In this document: in pieces, positions 1 through 9,455 of the stretch
Numbering within the stretch: the first letter of the stretch is position 1
How the letters are laid out: each line of letters begins with the position of its first letter
Notes under the pieces: generated by a model
Seen by the model: only the letters and a program-made list of their open reading frames with translations
Told to the model about the DNA's origin: nothing
The model's database searches: none
Position numbers and translations under genes: made by a program
From: Paenibacillus polymyxa
GTDB taxonomy: Bacteria > Bacillota > Bacilli > Paenibacillales > Paenibacillaceae
Reading direction: 5' to 3'
DNA length: 64,000 bases
NCBI RefSeq assembly: GCF_001719045.1
Contig: NZ_CP015423.1
Span: 1,302,001-1,366,000 of the forward strand

Positions 1-134
1 GCCGGAGACGGTACCCAATCCCCTAAGGTCCGAATCACAAGCCAGATCAATCCAATTATTAAAAATACAAACCATACAATAAGGCTATCGATGATATAAG
101 CCAAAGTTCGTTTCCAAAAACCTGCATACAGCAC
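1..134 (-). CDS. RDD family membrane protein (5' part only)
   Basis: Only the first 44 or so codons are inside the window; the gene continues past the left edge. Translation from the GTG at 134 begins MLYAGFWKRTLAYIIDSLIV and continues into a hydrophobic helix. The aromatic-Gly-x-Trp-x-Arg...Asp opening followed by a membrane helix is the hallmark of RDD-family proteins, small integral membrane proteins of mostly unknown transport role. A GGAGGGG ribosome binding site lies five bases upstream. It is the last visible gene of the minus-strand train that starts near 12.3 kb, 62 bases after the Hsp70-like gene, so it is probably co-transcribed and may be a membrane partner of that system. Confidence 0.72.
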   Translation of the reverse strand, partial: MLYAGFWKRTLAYIIDSLIVWFVFLIIGLIWLVIRTLGDWVPSP

Positions 135-196
135 GTTATCCCCTCCAAATGTTGTGTACTTTTCTGATTTCAGCATTTTGCGAAATCCTTAATTTA

Positions 197-2848
197 CTAT
201 TTCGTGCCGTCAAAGAAATCCAGCTCGGAGAGATCATTTTCGAAAGCAAAAAAGCGTTTGGGTCCCAGATGCAGCAATTCATCTCGGCGGGTAATCGGGA
301 CTACATAAAAGCCCCAGCGGCTATCTCCGACAAAAACAAAATATTTCGTTTCCCCATTACGGATGGAGTCCGTATCATCCTGCGGGATATCCCGCCCGTA
401 CAGCACGGCAATTTCCTCATACGGCATGGGTTCAAAAGCTTCTGGCCGACTACGGTACACATGACGCTGACGCAGCTTGCCGCCGTCGGCCGTCAGGAAG
501 AACTCTACCTCAGCCGCATGAGACGGCCGGGAAATAGAACCGCGTACCCGGTTGCTTTCCAAATTCGCAATCAGCTCTTTCTCGCGTCCCGTATGTGTCC
601 ATGCGCTGACCGTGTACGGAATAGCCGGAATATGATTGGTAATGACAGGCTCAATCGTGCCCATTTTTTTAGCGTTCAGGTAACGGATAGCCCCGCGCAG
701 ACAGGCCATTTTCAACTCAGGTACCCGGCTGAGGTCCTCTGCCTTTTGACGGAACTCAATACTGCGCCCTGGTACAAATTCCTTGAGTGCTTCGCGAAAT
801 ACGTCAATCCGGCAGGACTGCCCAGTTAGCTTGATAATCGAATAATCCTGCAAGCGCCCCTCCAGATAAAACTCATCCAGAAACTTGCGCACAATATTGT
901 AGATGTCTGCCTTAAGAAGCTGCTGTATCTCCCGAATGTTAAACACCACATCAGGCAACCCATATTCATCACGAAACCGTCCGTTCTCGATGACTGATAC
1001 TAGCCAACGATCCATCACTGCAATGTTCAGGTCGCTTTCAGCAGATAATACCTGCTCGGATTCGAAGCGGCTGCGCAAGATCCCCGTACGTAGAAAAAAT
1101 TCCTTTTTCATATTTTCTGCCGCGCTCCACAATAGATGAAAATTACTCAGTACCCGCTGATATTCATCCCGTGTAGCATGCTCATACTGTTTGAACGCGG
1201 TAGGCAAGATGGCCTCTGCCTCTCGGTAGCGCTCCTCCAGTCCCGCATATACAGCATCTACACCAAACTCATCCACATGACGGTACAAATCTCCTGAAGG
1301 AATACCGATCAGGGCATCAATATCGGTGTCAGGCAAACGAGTCTCGGCAGCATAATAACCTGCAAATACAATTTTCATAAACTGCATAATCCGATACGTC
1401 AGATTGTTTCCACCAAAATTGGTATCCCCATTTTCATACGTTGTGTGAATATCCAGCTTGTAAGCAATACGTCCGTCCTCAATTCGGAATCGGCAGGAAG
1501 ACAAATCTGTGGTGCCTCCACCACAATCAATGACAAGTGCCTGATACTCCTCACCGTCCGCAAAAGTCCCTCGTTCCATCTGGTCTGCCAGCGTGTTGTA
1601 CAGCACAGCCAGCCCTTCGTCCAGCGCATCCTCCGCTTCGATCTGGTAATCAGGCAAAATATCACTAAACATCTCTATAAACTGGGGCTGCAGCTTGACC
1701 GGAGCAGAAAAGTGCAGGTTGCGGAACCGACACTTAAATTGCTGCTCGGCTGTAGCAATCACATAACGGATAAAAGCAGCTAAAATATCACTGCGGGAAG
1801 CGGTTGCTGTATTCCCCTCGGAATCCATTAATTCCTCGATTCGCTTATAATCGTTGACCCACCGCTTGATCCCTCGCAATACTGTCGCACGGCTGCCTGC
1901 CACGTCAGATCCACGTAGTGCATCCTCCCCAAATACATAAAGGATATGTTCCGGATTGGAGCAGTCTGCGACGCGAATAGCAGTCGGCAATACTTCGATC
2001 CAGTCGCCCTCTGCCCCTTCTGGGCCGGGGAATGACACATAATTGATGGCGTTCAGCCTTACCGTGCTGCTCATACCTGTATCAGGGGCCGTAACGTAGG
2101 AACTATCCAAATAAGCACCTGCTGTGGTGTTCGAGGTGCCAAAATCAATCGCAAGTACCGCATCTGTAGTTTCAGTGCCCCGAATGATCAGCTCTGCCAC
2201 CGGAACCCGGTGACCTTGAAGCTTCAGCGGCAGCATTGGCTTATCTCCATAGTAGAGGTTATAGAAATATTCTGATTCCTGTCTTCGCAGAAATAATAGG
2301 CTATAACTATGATTAGACGTCTCTCGCAGTTCAGCATCACGATGACGAGAAAGATAATATACGCCTGTTCGCCCCTCATCCTTCACCAAATTCAAAACAC
2401 CGCCCAACTCTCCCATCGCATTCACCAGCAGCACATTAGATGAGCTCAGCCAAGGCAAATCGGATTCGATCCGGTAGTTGTCCATGCGACCTGTGCGTAC
2501 ACCCTGATACAGTGTGATTTTGGCGGGAACCCGGATACCGCTACTCTCCTGCCGACGGTCATTCCAATTTCGCTGTAGTGCCGATTCCATGCGTTCAAAA
2601 CCACCAGGATTCGGCCTTGTGATGAGTAAATGCTCTTCCGCACTCCGAAATCGCAAAATCACGCGAATCAATTCTTCACGTGCCAGGCGATTGGCAAATC
2701 CCTCGACCAGTCGTTCCTTATCGCATATCCCGCGTAACTGAAAGGTCGTCATTTGCTCCAATTCCGCCCGCGTGTATTTCGCCGTGAAGCGTATGCTTTT
2801 TCGATCGGTGAGCGGGTCTAGCAACCTGTATGTATAGGGTCCGTTCAT
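197..2848 (-). CDS. Large Hsp70/actin-fold ATPase with novel N-terminal extension
   Basis: 883 residues. The first 230 residues match no Hsp70 region I know; residues 27-65 have a helix-turn-helix look reminiscent of a SAP motif. The ATPase begins at about residue 233 with the phosphate-1 loop AIDFGTSNTT, followed by the phosphate-2 loop IDCGGGTTDLSS and a late adenosine-type motif (KLTGQSCRIDVF). The fold is therefore Hsp70/actin-like, but the usual DnaK substrate-binding domain is not recognisable, and the C-terminal 150 residues are beta-rich and unassigned. It lies 31 bases after the 231-aa gene in the same train, which also encodes a J-domain protein, a natural co-chaperone. No grpE is present. 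I infer a dedicated chaperone or assembly ATPase for this cluster; the client is unknown. Confidence 0.8.
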   Translation of the reverse strand: MNGPYTYRLLDPLTDRKSIRFTAKYTRAELEQMTTFQLRGICDKERLVEGFANRLAREELIRVILRFRSAEEHLLITRPNPGGFERMESALQRNWNDRRQESSGIRVPAKITLYQGVRTGRMDNYRIESDLPWLSSSNVLLVNAMGELGGVLNLVKDEGRTGVYYLSRHRDAELRETSNHSYSLLFLRRQESEYFYNLYYGDKPMLPLKLQGHRVPVAELIIRGTETTDAVLAIDFGTSNTTAGAYLDSSYVTAPDTGMSSTVRLNAINYVSFPGPEGAEGDWIEVLPTAIRVADCSNPEHILYVFGEDALRGSDVAGSRATVLRGIKRWVNDYKRIEELMDSEGNTATASRSDILAAFIRYVIATAEQQFKCRFRNLHFSAPVKLQPQFIEMFSDILPDYQIEAEDALDEGLAVLYNTLADQMERGTFADGEEYQALVIDCGGGTTDLSSCRFRIEDGRIAYKLDIHTTYENGDTNFGGNNLTYRIMQFMKIVFAGYYAAETRLPDTDIDALIGIPSGDLYRHVDEFGVDAVYAGLEERYREAEAILPTAFKQYEHATRDEYQRVLSNFHLLWSAAENMKKEFFLRTGILRSRFESEQVLSAESDLNIAVMDRWLVSVIENGRFRDEYGLPDVVFNIREIQQLLKADIYNIVRKFLDEFYLEGRLQDYSIIKLTGQSCRIDVFREALKEFVPGRSIEFRQKAEDLSRVPELKMACLRGAIRYLNAKKMGTIEPVITNHIPAIPYTVSAWTHTGREKELIANLESNRVRGSISRPSHAAEVEFFLTADGGKLRQRHVYRSRPEAFEPMPYEEIAVLYGRDIPQDDTDSIRNGETKYFVFVGDSRWGFYVVPITRRDELLHLGPKRFFAFENDLSELDFFDGTK

Positions 2849-2879
2849 CGTTCACATGTCCTTTCTTAGCCATTTAGCC

Positions 2880-3575
2880 TTAATAGAGGGCGATAGCGTC
2901 TATTTTCATCGTAGGATCTTCCTCTAAAATGCCGAAATGACTTGTCCAATACAATTCCGTCGTAAAACGTGCCGGAAGAAACAAATCCAGAATCAAATCC
3001 ACTTTAATCCGTGACAATGGCGTCTCCTCTTGGCCGATATAGATGAGTAATTCGTCTTTTTCCTCACAATTGGTGTAAATGATTGAGCGATGAAAGACGC
3101 GCCGCATCGTTTCTTTTAGCAGATGTACGGCTTCTCCCGTCTCATACAGGCGCAGTAATCCTTCAGCAATCGCGTCCTGATCCTCACGGTTTAATTGTCC
3201 AAAGCCTTCCTTTACCTTCGGGCCAAAAATGCCCTCTGCAATATCACGCCGAACAAACCGGATATGGTACTCCCGCCGATTCATCCCTTGATACAAGTCC
3301 ATTTCCGCCAGAAAATGCATCATAATATCAAATAGCGATTCTCTCAGCTCCAGATACTCTTCAGCATCCGGTGGAAACAGATCCCGAAAAATAGAATAAA
3401 AGCGGTAGTACGGATTGATTTCCACTACCTGCTCCAAATGGGAAGTATTCAACTCTGCCAGACTAAGCTCCATATACGGAGAGTAGCTGACAGCGGGTAC
3501 GAAGCGGAATTTATCTACATCCAGCCCCTGTTCCCTCGCGCGCATGAGCAAATCCCAGACGTAATTCACACCCAT
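2880..3575 (-). CDS. Uncharacterised protein, 231 aa, of the FHA/PP2C/Hsp70 cluster
   Basis: A soluble, acidic, mostly helical protein with no signal peptide or membrane segment. It carries several aromatic-rich stretches (such as YYRFYSIFRDLF) and ends in a beta-rich segment with TTELYWTSHFG. Its ATG overlaps the stop of the preceding 439-aa gene by ten bases, so the two are translationally coupled and probably form a complex. I do not recognise a family. In a contractile-injection reading of this cluster it would be a candidate baseplate component together with the 439-aa protein, but that rests on context only. Confidence 0.7.
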   Translation of the reverse strand: MGVNYVWDLLMRAREQGLDVDKFRFVPAVSYSPYMELSLAELNTSHLEQVVEINPYYRFYSIFRDLFPPDAEEYLELRESLFDIMMHFLAEMDLYQGMNRREYHIRFVRRDIAEGIFGPKVKEGFGQLNREDQDAIAEGLLRLYETGEAVHLLKETMRRVFHRSIIYTNCEEKDELLIYIGQEETPLSRIKVDLILDLFLPARFTTELYWTSHFGILEEDPTMKIDAIALY

Positions 3576-4885
3576 TCTCCTTCACACTTGTACTCTGGAA
3601 AATACATCTGCACTTCCGATACCAGAAAGCTCATTAAATCGGATAAAATATAAGCAGGCGCGGTTGGCGAAACATCGTCAGAACCACGTCTGAACCCCAA
3701 ACGCATGGTCTGCTTGCCTTCCTCTGTCCGTACGTTATCGCTGACAAACGGATTTAACGGATACGTCTGGGTTTTGGTTACAAGGTTGCTTACATCATTT
3801 CTCCCTGCACCTCCCCAGATGTCCACACGTTCCAGCTCCAGCCCCTGCGCTGCTTCAAACGAGTTTACGATGCGCATGATTTCCGCTTTGGCACGGACAA
3901 TCACGGCCTGTTTTCCTGCATAGCGGCCCAAAAAGCTGTCCTGTCGCCGATTAGACAATAACGGATAAGTCTGACGACTAAGTCTCGTTGTAACAGGCTT
4001 CGTAACCTTCAACACATTCCATTCGCCAGATTTATCACGTGGTGTGACAATCGTCAGTTCCTCTTCTGTACGCTTGATATACCGGATATCGCCTTCAGTC
4101 CCGTCAATCAAGTAACCATGCTCAGGACCTGTTTTTCGCAAAGGCAGCACATGCTCATAGTTCACACGATCCATAGCGGGTATAGGAAAACCGCTGTTCT
4201 TTAGAGATAGCCTTTCAATGTTCCAAAGCGGAAAAACGTCGCCCTTCTTAAAAACGTCGAATTCCTCCAATGAAATTGTAATTTCATGAATTTCTTCATG
4301 GGCGGCCGGCTCGCCGTCTCCACCAATCAATACACAGTCCACAAACTTATAAGCGTACGGGTGATTAATTGTTTTCCATGGCATACCATTTTGCATAAAC
4401 GTGTGATATAACTGCTCAATTTCCAAAATATAAGAACGGTTATGCTCCAGACGAAAACGAATCGGATAATTGCCGGTTTCCGTGACCAACATTCCTGAGA
4501 AAATTCGCTTGCTGCGCACCAGCGCTGAGATACGTTCGGTCTCCATCTCAAGAAAAAGCGTAAACAGCGGCATCGCACCGCCTTCGCGTACCACCTCTGC
4601 CACACGGCTGATGTCCATCTGCTTTTCCTCCGTATCAGACGGTAACACAGGATATAAAAATTCATGAATTGGGTCATAGTCCTCACGCGATGTCAATGAC
4701 ACGTACACATCAATCTTTTCTTCCGTATTCTCAATTTCCTCAAATACCCGCCGTTCTAGCTGGCGGGTCATTTCTTCCTGATATTCGACGAGGTTCATAA
4801 ATACCCCCGCCATCATATTTTTCAGTAAACGTCTCTGCTCTAAATCGTCCATCTTGCTCAAACGGTCCTGTACCAGCTCTTTCAC
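3566..4885 (-). CDS. Uncharacterised protein, 439 aa, of the FHA/PP2C/Hsp70 cluster
   Basis: GTG start with AAAGGAG ribosome binding site 11 bases upstream. The N-terminal 50 residues are helical and charged (an MKELVQDRLSKMDDLEQRR opening); the rest is mixed alpha/beta with no membrane segment. Late in the protein a segment KTQTYPLNPFVSDN is followed by a helical C-terminus. I cannot place it in a family. It directly follows the PP2C-like membrane protein and overlaps the next gene, so the pair is likely to act together. Its length is near that of T6SS TssK, but I see no sequence motif supporting that identity. Confidence 0.7.
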   Translation of the reverse strand: MKELVQDRLSKMDDLEQRRLLKNMMAGVFMNLVEYQEEMTRQLERRVFEEIENTEEKIDVYVSLTSREDYDPIHEFLYPVLPSDTEEKQMDISRVAEVVREGGAMPLFTLFLEMETERISALVRSKRIFSGMLVTETGNYPIRFRLEHNRSYILEIEQLYHTFMQNGMPWKTINHPYAYKFVDCVLIGGDGEPAAHEEIHEITISLEEFDVFKKGDVFPLWNIERLSLKNSGFPIPAMDRVNYEHVLPLRKTGPEHGYLIDGTEGDIRYIKRTEEELTIVTPRDKSGEWNVLKVTKPVTTRLSRQTYPLLSNRRQDSFLGRYAGKQAVIVRAKAEIMRIVNSFEAAQGLELERVDIWGGAGRNDVSNLVTKTQTYPLNPFVSDNVRTEEGKQTMRLGFRRGSDDVSPTAPAYILSDLMSFLVSEVQMYFPEYKCEGEWV

Positions 4886-4932
4886 GACGTCTCACTCCTT
4901 TCCGGCTCCAGCATTCATTGAACATGAAAAAC

Positions 4933-6810
4933 TTAACCTCCGTTCGCAGCAGCCCGATCTTGGTTCTCTGAATCAGACGCCCCTGCTGCTTTAGAAGCGG
5001 AATCAGCAGTTCCTTGCTCTTTGTTGGTATCCACCTTGGCCGAAGGGGCAGTTCCATCGCCTGTACCACTGCTCTTTGCAGCCGAAGAGGCTTCCTTCTT
5101 CGCGGGTGTAGTTCCCGCTGAAGCCGTTGGCGCAGCCTTCGTTTGCGATTCTGCAGCAGGGGTTGCAGCAGCGGAAGATGAAGCTTCACTCGCTGTGTCC
5201 CCTGCGTCCGTGTCGTTCAACGCTCCGTCAGACAATCCCAATCCAGCAGGAAGCTGACCATTTTTCTGCTGTTCCGCGCTCTGCTTTTCCTCCGCCTTGG
5301 CAATGCTCCGTTCCAATGCCAGAACACTTTCGAGCTTATCAATCTCCTGATAAATTTCCTGTGCCCCGCTATAGGCATCAATGGCTCCTTCATAATCGAG
5401 ATCCTTCATCATCCGATCCCCTTTGGCCTGAAGTTTTCCAGCTTGAATCTCCTTGAGCTGCTGCTGAATAGCTGTCAATTTATCGTTGGCCTCGGTAATT
5501 TTCTTCTCCAGTTCTTTTTGCGCGGACGTATAACCGGATTCCATCGCAGCCTTGTTTGCTTTCTTGTATAGCTTAAGCGCATTCGTGTAATCGCCGCCCT
5601 GAAATTTTAAATCTCCGTCCTTCATCCAGCTCGCTGTCTCGGCATAGCTGTCCAATTGATCGATTTTATGCTCAATATCCTTCACATTAAACGGTGGATA
5701 TAGCCCGGCGCTTTTCCGTGCTTTCTCGTAGCTGGCTTCAGCTTTGGTAAAGTCCGCCTTTTCCACGTAGCCGTCTCCGTCCACCAGCAATTGAGATAGT
5801 TTCTGCTCGGCTGTATACAGTCGCTTATGAATCTTATCGTTAATTTTAACCGCCGCGTTTTTCGCTTCGCTGTAGGACTTGAGCGCCTTCGCATAATCTC
5901 CTGTCCTTGCATAATCGTCTGCGGCTTGGGCTGATTCGATCATCGTTTCCAGTGCAGCTGCCTTATTCGCAGCCATACGAGCCAGCGTAATCCATGCTCC
6001 CCCGCCCACAACAATAAAAACAAGCAAAGCAAGCAAAATCCGTTTGATCAACTTGCGGCGGTTTTTAGGCTTTTCCTGAAAAACTTTATTTACATAAATG
6101 GCCGCAGCCGTGTAATTATTCACCGTCCGATGCTGTTTGCTTAGCAGAACCTCTTCCAAGGTGTCCGTCAGCATGACCGGGTGCTTCGCTTCCTCCAGCG
6201 CCCCCAGCATTTCCGCCAGCTCAACATCCTCCCACATCCCTGAGGTGGCAAGCAGGATTACATCTCCATCTGCAAGCTGCGTCTTTTTGGCGTAATGGGC
6301 ATGAACTCCATTCGGATTTCCCAAGTATTCCAGCAGATTACCTCGTTCCTCATGTGTGCTGGTCGCTTCGTCTGGAATGCGTCCATCATCTGCCAATGAC
6401 TGAGCCAGACTATGATCCTTACTGCGAAAATTAAGCCTTCCATTGCGAAAATGATATAGCCGCACATTACCGCACGAAACATACACCATTTTGTTATAGT
6501 TGGTCACTACCATCAGCAGACTGGCTTTGAGCCGAACACGACGGCTTTCAAATTGCAGCCATTCCTGCGCTTCACGCAGATCTCTCATCAAGCGCCGTTT
6601 GGACATGGAAGGCTTCTCCATGAAGTTTTCCAGCACCGTTTTGACAACCATTTCTGCGCTGCGCAGCTCCTGATCCGAATCCAGACCGTCTGCGAGGACA
6701 TAACAGGCCATGTCGTCCGTCTCCATGAATGCAAAATAGTCCCGGTTGTCTATGTAAGAGCCCGCTTCCGACACAAAGGCGGTACTAAAATCGCTGTTGT
6801 CCTTGCGCAT
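4933..6810 (-). CDS. Membrane PP2C-like protein with degenerate metal site and cytoplasm-distal helical repeat region
   Basis: 625 residues. Residues 1-240 have the PP2C layout: an N-terminal Asp in DNRDYFAF, ADG at the second metal motif, then LATSGMWE where active enzymes have SDG, and VNNYTAAAI where they have DN. Two of the metal-ligand Asp are therefore replaced by Ser and Asn, so this is probably a pseudophosphatase. A single membrane helix lies at about 258-277, followed by a helical, TPR-like repeat region (about 285-490) and a 110-residue Ala/Ser/Thr-rich tail with low complexity. In the train it follows the intact PP2C gene by 22 bases. It may sense or scaffold phosphorylated partners across the membrane. 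Confidence 0.75.
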   Translation of the reverse strand: MRKDNSDFSTAFVSEAGSYIDNRDYFAFMETDDMACYVLADGLDSDQELRSAEMVVKTVLENFMEKPSMSKRRLMRDLREAQEWLQFESRRVRLKASLLMVVTNYNKMVYVSCGNVRLYHFRNGRLNFRSKDHSLAQSLADDGRIPDEATSTHEERGNLLEYLGNPNGVHAHYAKKTQLADGDVILLATSGMWEDVELAEMLGALEEAKHPVMLTDTLEEVLLSKQHRTVNNYTAAAIYVNKVFQEKPKNRRKLIKRILLALLVFIVVGGGAWITLARMAANKAAALETMIESAQAADDYARTGDYAKALKSYSEAKNAAVKINDKIHKRLYTAEQKLSQLLVDGDGYVEKADFTKAEASYEKARKSAGLYPPFNVKDIEHKIDQLDSYAETASWMKDGDLKFQGGDYTNALKLYKKANKAAMESGYTSAQKELEKKITEANDKLTAIQQQLKEIQAGKLQAKGDRMMKDLDYEGAIDAYSGAQEIYQEIDKLESVLALERSIAKAEEKQSAEQQKNGQLPAGLGLSDGALNDTDAGDTASEASSSAAATPAAESQTKAAPTASAGTTPAKKEASSAAKSSGTGDGTAPSAKVDTNKEQGTADSASKAAGASDSENQDRAAANGG

Positions 6811-6832
6811 CGCTACCCCCGTCTTTCTTGTT

Positions 6833-7663
6833 TCATCCTATCGCCAAAATAAGTACTGTCGCATTATCCTGACTTTTAAAGCCTTTATCATCAATGGCGT
6901 CGATCATGGCATCCGCTGTTTCCTGCGGTGTTCCACCCTTGCGCATAATCTCTTCCAATTCAATCTCCGTCAGCGCCTCCTGAATGCCATCGCTGCACAG
7001 CAGCACATGATCGCCTGAATACAAACGAATCGGTGCATTACCCATTTCCATGCTCTCAAAGCCCTCATAGCCCAAGTAGTTGACCAGTTGATTGCGCACT
7101 GGACTCGTTTTGGCTTCCTCCGAGGTCATTTGTCCAGCAAGCACTCGTTCCTCCAGCAGTGTTTCTGCTGTATGCTTGGAATTGACTGTCTGGAAATGAC
7201 CATTGCGGTAAATCGTAATCAAGCTGTCGCCCACCGCTCCGTAATACAGCTGATAGCCGCACACAATGACCGCAGCCAGCGTCGTTCCTCCGCCCTGTCC
7301 GTTCAAATTTTGCAAAATGCCGCGATTGCTTTGAGTTGCCGCCTCTGTAAAATATCCATTCAAATTCGTTGCATCTTCCAGCTTGGCAAACGCCTTCGTA
7401 AAAGTAGTCACAGCCAAGGTACTGGACATACGCCCATTGGCCAGCCCACTAATACCGTCTGCGACAACAGCCAGCGTACCGACAGGTGTCGTCATACTGG
7501 AGAAATAATCATCCTGCTCGCTCCGGCTCCCGATCGTTTGACCATTTCCGATCTCAATTCCACTCACGGTACGGCTGCCGGAACTTCGCGTCAGTCGTAT
7601 ACGGATCATAAGCAGAACAGCGAATAGTACCGCAGCTCCACTTACAACAAAATAAGGCTGCAT
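6833..7663 (-). CDS. Membrane-anchored PP2C-type Ser/Thr protein phosphatase
   Basis: 276 residues from the ATG at 7663, chosen because GGGAGGT lies six bases upstream; a longer reading from 7684 would swallow that site. An N-terminal membrane helix (about 6-25) is followed by a complete PP2C domain: RSEQDDYF, VVADGISG, LLCSDGIQEAL and SQDNATVLIL supply all the Asp residues that bind the two Mn/Mg ions. It should dephosphorylate Ser/Thr-phosphorylated proteins in the cytoplasm. Logical opponents are the soluble kinase at 14939-15850 and phospho-targets read by the two FHA proteins just upstream in the same transcript. Comparable to PppA of type VI secretion loci, or the PP2C of TerY-P triads. 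Confidence 0.9.
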   Translation of the reverse strand: MQPYFVVSGAAVLFAVLLMIRIRLTRSSGSRTVSGIEIGNGQTIGSRSEQDDYFSSMTTPVGTLAVVADGISGLANGRMSSTLAVTTFTKAFAKLEDATNLNGYFTEAATQSNRGILQNLNGQGGGTTLAAVIVCGYQLYYGAVGDSLITIYRNGHFQTVNSKHTAETLLEERVLAGQMTSEEAKTSPVRNQLVNYLGYEGFESMEMGNAPIRLYSGDHVLLCSDGIQEALTEIELEEIMRKGGTPQETADAMIDAIDDKGFKSQDNATVLILAIG

Positions 7664-7698
7664 ATCGTTACCTCCCTGCACCATTGCCCAATTCCGTC

Positions 7699-8226
7699 CT
7701 AGTTTTCGTTATCCCACTCAAAATGGGCGCCACACAGCGGGATAAAGATAAATTTGCTGTGTCCCAGCTGAATCACGTCATAGGCAGCCAGCTCTGCTGG
7801 TGAATATACCGCCTCGTTATTGTGGTACGCCAAACCTGATGAATCGCCTGGCAACAAGTAAAAGTTACGTTTCTTCGGATCATACACAATGACCGCATGA
7901 TTTCTACGGGAAATCGTGTTGTCCCCGATAATGCGGACATGCATTTCCTCTGCGCGCCCGATAAAGTTTTTCTCCGCCATAATGCGATAATCCTGACCCA
8001 CCTGTGCTCCTTCGATGCATACCAGCCATCCGGTTACCGGATGAATGCCCACCGTCTCGCCCAAATACGGCATTGTTTTGTCGTTATCTCCTGCGACGTT
8101 TGTTTTCGCCACTGGCTCTGCGCTCTTGGGTGCAGCTACATTTACTACCGTATTGCAATAAGGACACGTATTTCCGTGCTTTCGTGTACTGAACATGTGT
8201 CCGTTCGGGCATCTTGTCAAACTCAT
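7699..8226 (-). CDS. Zinc-ribbon FHA-domain protein
   Basis: 175 residues. The N-terminus has a zinc ribbon with Cys6, His10, Cys21 and Cys24 (CPNGH and CPYC knuckles). A linker follows with NDKTMPYLGE, where Thr51 sits in a spot resembling the phospho-acceptor Thr ahead of the FHA domain in GarA/Fha-type proteins. The FHA domain spans about 62-165 with the core signature FIGRAEEMHV...ISRRNHA, the phosphothreonine-binding Arg/Ser/Arg-Asn-His set. Ribosome binding site GGAAGGA precedes the ATG. It lies 35 bases before the PP2C gene in the train. I infer a phospho-switched adaptor that binds itself or a partner. Confidence 0.88.
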   Translation of the reverse strand: MSLTRCPNGHMFSTRKHGNTCPYCNTVVNVAAPKSAEPVAKTNVAGDNDKTMPYLGETVGIHPVTGWLVCIEGAQVGQDYRIMAEKNFIGRAEEMHVRIIGDNTISRRNHAVIVYDPKKRNFYLLPGDSSGLAYHNNEAVYSPAELAAYDVIQLGHSKFIFIPLCGAHFEWDNEN

Positions 8227-8294
8227 AGTCGGTTCCTTCCCCCATTGTCATGATTGTCTTTTCAAGCGATCTGAGGATTTTGCAGCATCCTCAT

Positions 8295-8843
8295 CTATTT
8301 AACGAGCAGTCTCGTATTGGCAATATATAATAAATCACCTGAGTAAATCCGGTATGGCTCACCGCTTTCCAACTTCTTGGTTACACTTTCGTTAGCAGAC
8401 CGCAAGCCTGTACCATTACCGGAATCCACATCCTCCACAAACCAGTCGCTGTTCACCCGGTTGAGCACCGCATGCTCCACACTTACCAGGGAGGCATAAT
8501 CTGTACCTACCAAATCAATATCCGCCTCCGAACGTGACGTTGTTTTACCGATTAATAGCGACGTTTCGCCTTCGATATACCATTCTTTAATGGACTCGCC
8601 CTCTTCATCAATCAACACCAGCTTGGCAATCCGCTGACGCTGTGCCTTTGGCTTAGCCACAGGTACAACGGACACCAGATTACGCAGTATGTATACAAGC
8701 ACGCCGATTCCAATACCTATCGCGACCACGGTTTTCAAACCGCTGTAGCCTGTACGATTAAACACATAAAAGGCGATCGCCAGCATCAGCCCGAACATGG
8801 CAACATCTATGATGAAAACCCATCTGTTCTGCGCCGTTTTCAC
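8295..8843 (-). CDS. Membrane-bound FHA-domain protein
   Basis: 182 residues from a GTG with GGGGGAA upstream. Two membrane helices (about 10-28 and 36-54) form a hairpin, so both ends face the cytoplasm. A C-terminal FHA domain (about 90-182) contains SLLIGKTTSRSEADIDL, then VSVEHAVLNR and a DVDSGNGTGL loop typical of FHA folds. It would recruit phosphothreonine proteins to the membrane. Together with the zinc-ribbon FHA protein, the PP2C enzymes and the kinase it completes a phospho-signalling set inside one gene cluster. Confidence 0.87.
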   Translation of the reverse strand: MKTAQNRWVFIIDVAMFGLMLAIAFYVFNRTGYSGLKTVVAIGIGIGVLVYILRNLVSVVPVAKPKAQRQRIAKLVLIDEEGESIKEWYIEGETSLLIGKTTSRSEADIDLVGTDYASLVSVEHAVLNRVNSDWFVEDVDSGNGTGLRSANESVTKKLESGEPYRIYSGDLLYIANTRLLVK

Positions 8844-8875
8844 TGCTTGCTTCCCCCATTTCTATCCTGAAATCA

Positions 8876-9390
<515 letters not shown>

Positions 9391-9455
9391 CCACCCTGCA
9401 CTTGTGTGCCGGATGAGTGTGTGTTTAAGCTGCACTTAACGTGAAGACGTTAAGC

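Noticed and set aside
149..829. Plus-strand open frame of 226 codons
   Set aside because: Lies wholly opposite the Hsp70-like gene, has no ribosome binding site and an unnatural composition; a shadow frame.
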